DNA of 25,552 bases from Bacteroidales bacterium (lineage in GTDB: Bacteria; Bacteroidota; Bacteroidia; Bacteroidales; UBA932), in the NCBI GenBank assembly GCA_024681565.1, contig JAILAO010000167.1, positions 1 through 25,552 on the forward strand, given 5' to 3'. Below the pieces are notes generated by a model, which did no database searches, was not told the origin of the DNA, and saw only the letters and a program-made list of their open reading frames with translations. Position 1 is the stretch's first letter. Each line of letters starts with the position of its first letter. The position numbers and the translations under genes are program-made. Shown here piece after piece: positions 23,518-25,552 of this stretch.

Positions 23518-24669
23518 ATGAAAATGAACAGACGCGACTTCCTCAAGACTGCCGCCGTGGCGGGGACCGGCACGGCGCTGCTCGGCACCGCTGCGGCCTG
23601 CGCGCCACGGACCCAGGCCCCCGTGCCCTACCGCACAGGCGGCAACGCCCGCATGCAACTGAGCTGGGAACCCTATGAACTCCAGCTCCGCCACACCTTC
23701 ACCGTGGCTTCCTACTCCCGCACCACCACCCCCGACGTGCAGGTGGAGATCCGCTATGACGGTTTCACCGGCCACGGGGAGGCCTCCATGCCCCCGTATC
23801 TCGGACAGACGGTCGAGAGCGTCTGTGCATTCCTGGAGAAAGTGGACCTGGAGCAGTTCGCAGACCCTTTCCAGCTGGAGGACATCCTCGCCTACGTGGA
23901 CAGCCTGTCCCCGGGCGACACGGCCGCCAAGGCTGCGGTGGACATCGCCCTGCACGACCTGGTGGGCCAGCTCCTCGGCCAACCCTGGTGGCGCCTCTGG
24001 GGACTCGACGCGGCCCAGGCTCCCGACACCACCTTCACCATCGGCATCGACACCCCGGACGTGGTCCGGGAAAAGACGCGCGAGTGCGCGGGCCAGTTCA
24101 ACATCCTCAAGGTCAAGGTGGGCCTGGACAACGATTATGAGATGATCCGTACCATCCGCGAGGTCACGGACCTGCCCCTCGCCGTGGATGCCAACCAGGG
24201 CTGGACCGACCGCCAGCAGGCCCTGGACGAGATCTTCTGGCTGCAGGAGCACGGGGTGGTGATGGTAGAGCAGCCGATGGCCAAGGAGCGCCTGGACGAC
24301 AACGCCTGGATCACCGAACGCAGTCCGCTGCCCGTCTTTGCCGACGAGGCCGTGCAGCGGCTCGCCGACGTGCCCGCACTCGTAGGTGCGTACACGGGGA
24401 TCAACATCAAACTGATGAAATGCACGGGGATGCGTGAGGCCTGGAAAATGGCCAACTACGCGCATGCCGCGGGACTCCGCGTGATGGTCGGCTGCATGAC
24501 AGAGACCTCCTGCGCGGTCACGGCCGCCGCCCACCTCTCGCCTCTGGCCGACTTCGCCGACCTGGACGGCAACCTCCTGATCGGCAACGACCGCTTCCGC
24601 GGCGTCACGGTGGTAAACGGCCGTCTCACCCTCCCCGCCGCCCCCGGGCTGGGGCTGGAACTGCTGTAA
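23518..24669 (+). CDS. Dipeptide epimerase-like enolase-superfamily enzyme, Tat-exported lipoprotein
   Basis: A 383-aa protein. The N-terminus MKMNRRDFLK is a twin-arginine signal (RR at 5-6), followed by an Ala-rich stretch and a lipobox ending TAAAC (Cys28). The enolase-superfamily barrel holds the pieces expected for L-Ala-D/L-Glu-type epimerases: KVK (198-200), metal ligands D224 (AVDANQGW), E251 (VEQP) and D276 (FADEA), the second catalytic Lys K298 in INIKLMK, GCMTET, and DLDGN near the end. All are intact. The likely role is epimerising murein-derived or other dipeptides, here outside the cytoplasm. Starts at 23518 and 23524 are both possible; the -7 box ends at 23515, so the transcript would be nearly leaderless. 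A DUF3810 gene begins 3 nt after the stop. Confidence 0.9.
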   Translation: MKMNRRDFLKTAAVAGTGTALLGTAAACAPRTQAPVPYRTGGNARMQLSWEPYELQLRHTFTVASYSRTTTPDVQVEIRYDGFTGHGEASMPPYLGQTVESVCAFLEKVDLEQFADPFQLEDILAYVDSLSPGDTAAKAAVDIALHDLVGQLLGQPWWRLWGLDAAQAPDTTFTIGIDTPDVVREKTRECAGQFNILKVKVGLDNDYEMIRTIREVTDLPLAVDANQGWTDRQQALDEIFWLQEHGVVMVEQPMAKERLDDNAWITERSPLPVFADEAVQRLADVPALVGAYTGINIKLMKCTGMREAWKMANYAHAAGLRVMVGCMTETSCAVTAAAHLSPLADFADLDGNLLIGNDRFRGVTVVNGRLTLPAAPGLGLELL

Positions 24670-24672
24670 AGG

Positions 24673-25552
24673 ATGAAGCGCGCGGAGAATATACAGAAGC
24701 GAGGCCCCTGGCGGCGGCTGCTGCGCAGCGCGCTGCCGCCGGCGGTCCTGCTCGCCGGGGTCCTGCTGTGCCGCACGCGGACGGTCTGGGCGGACTGGTA
24801 CGCGCTGCATTTCTACCCCGTCTGGTCGGCTGCCGCCTCGCGCGTCAGCGCGCTGGTTCCCTTTTCCCTGGAGGAGCTCATCGTCATCGGCGCCGCCGTG
24901 GCCGCGATCGTCTGCCTGTTCCGGCTCCGACGGCGCTGGACGATCCTGGTCAGCCTGCTGCTGTGGGTGGTCGTCTGGTTCTACGCGGGCTGGGGGCTCA
25001 ACTACTTCCGCAGCAGCATCTACGAGCGCGCCGGCAAGCAGCCGGAGGTCTTCGAGCCCCAGCGCTTCCGGCAGTTCCTGGACGATTTCGCCGGGGCGCT
25101 GAACGAAGGCTACCGCCCGGCCGTCACTGCTGACAAGGCGCAGTTGGAGGCGGAGATCCGCCAATACTACGCGTCCCTGCCGGCGCAGTGGGGGCTGGCC
25201 CGGCCGAAGCCCTGGCAGCGCCCCAAACACCTGCTCGCCGACCCGCTCTACAACGCCGTCGGCGTCTCGGGTTACGTCGGCCCCTTTATGGCGGAGATCC
25301 AGATCAACGAAGACGCGCCGCTCCGGCAATACCCCTTCCTGTACGCCCACGAACTGTCCCACCTGCTGGGCGTGAGCAGCGAAGCCGAGGCGAACTACTG
25401 GGCCTGGCGGACCTGTTCGGCCTCCGCCGACCCCGAGATCCGCTACGCGGCGCTGCAGTCGCTCCTCCCGTACGTGCTGGGCAATGCCAAATCGGCCCTG
25501 CCGGCCGAAGAATATTCGGAATGGCTGGGGACCCTGCGCCCGGAAGTACTGG
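24673..25552 (+). CDS. DUF3810 family membrane metallopeptidase-like protein (3' end outside window)
   Basis: The frame is open for 293 codons to the end of the window. Three hydrophobic segments lie at about 20-33, 66-83 and 90-106, followed by a soluble domain. WGLNYFR (about 107-113) and the zinc-protease-like HELSH (226-230, HExxH) followed by GVSSEAEANYWAW (233-245, which may supply the third ligand) are the pattern of DUF3810 (PF12725), a Bacteroidota family of unknown substrate. The ATG is 3 nt after the epimerase stop, so the two are cotranscribed, and they may act on the same peptide pool (inference). Confidence 0.85.
   Translation, partial: MKRAENIQKRGPWRRLLRSALPPAVLLAGVLLCRTRTVWADWYALHFYPVWSAAASRVSALVPFSLEELIVIGAAVAAIVCLFRLRRRWTILVSLLLWVVVWFYAGWGLNYFRSSIYERAGKQPEVFEPQRFRQFLDDFAGALNEGYRPAVTADKAQLEAEIRQYYASLPAQWGLARPKPWQRPKHLLADPLYNAVGVSGYVGPFMAEIQINEDAPLRQYPFLYAHELSHLLGVSSEAEANYWAWRTCSASADPEIRYAALQSLLPYVLGNAKSALPAEEYSEWLGTLRPEVL

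Overview
The window is a chromosomal stretch from a GC-rich member of the Bacteroidota, most likely order Bacteroidales. The evidence is a SusC/SusD pair, several copies of the Bacteroidota promoter -7 element (TAnnTTTG, sometimes with TTTG about 19-20 nt upstream), Bacteroidota-type families (DUF4491, DUF3810, PepSY-like, the APH-like TIGR02172 kinases) and secreted glycoside hydrolases. I cannot place it to genus. All calls come from reading the sequence; no database search was run.

Left end (1-2619, minus strand): a tightly packed four-gene operon, read right to left. It holds a (p)ppGpp synthetase-like RelA/SpoT protein, a cytidylate-kinase-like P-loop protein, a small MESH1/SpoT-type HD hydrolase and the start of an APH-like TIGR02172 kinase. 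Gene junctions are +1 nt, -1 nt (TAATG) and +9 nt, so synthesis and hydrolysis of a nucleotide alarmone appear to be made as one unit with two further kinase-like proteins. Divergent to it (2718-4902, plus) are an AraC regulator and a three-gene envelope operon (4-TM protein, DUF4491, small secreted barrel-like protein). That block ends at a very strong hairpin.

Middle (4978-16252): a divergent carbohydrate-utilisation locus. On the minus strand is a 1010-aa secreted fusion of an AGE/cellobiose-2-epimerase-like domain with a clan GH-A (GH30-like) hydrolase. On the plus strand are a GH2 glycosidase, a SusC-type TonB-dependent transporter and an unusually large SusD-type lipoprotein, followed by a terminator. 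No dedicated regulator (hybrid two-component, SusR or ECF/anti-sigma) lies inside the locus.

Right part (16324-25552): an agmatine deiminase with an N-terminal export signal (minus); a non-coding stretch with a 39-bp direct repeat and several hairpins; tRNA-Ser(CGA) (minus); a PepSY-like periplasmic protein overlapping a GH9 enzyme (plus, with a textbook promoter); tRNA-Val(CAC) (plus); a Cu+-type P1B ATPase (minus); and, divergent from it across an 18-bp palindrome made of two back-to-back -7 boxes, a Tat-exported lipoprotein dipeptide epimerase followed by a truncated DUF3810 HExxH membrane protein.

The best candidates for something undescribed are the alarmone-type operon at the left end and the epimerase-hydrolase fusion in the glycan locus.
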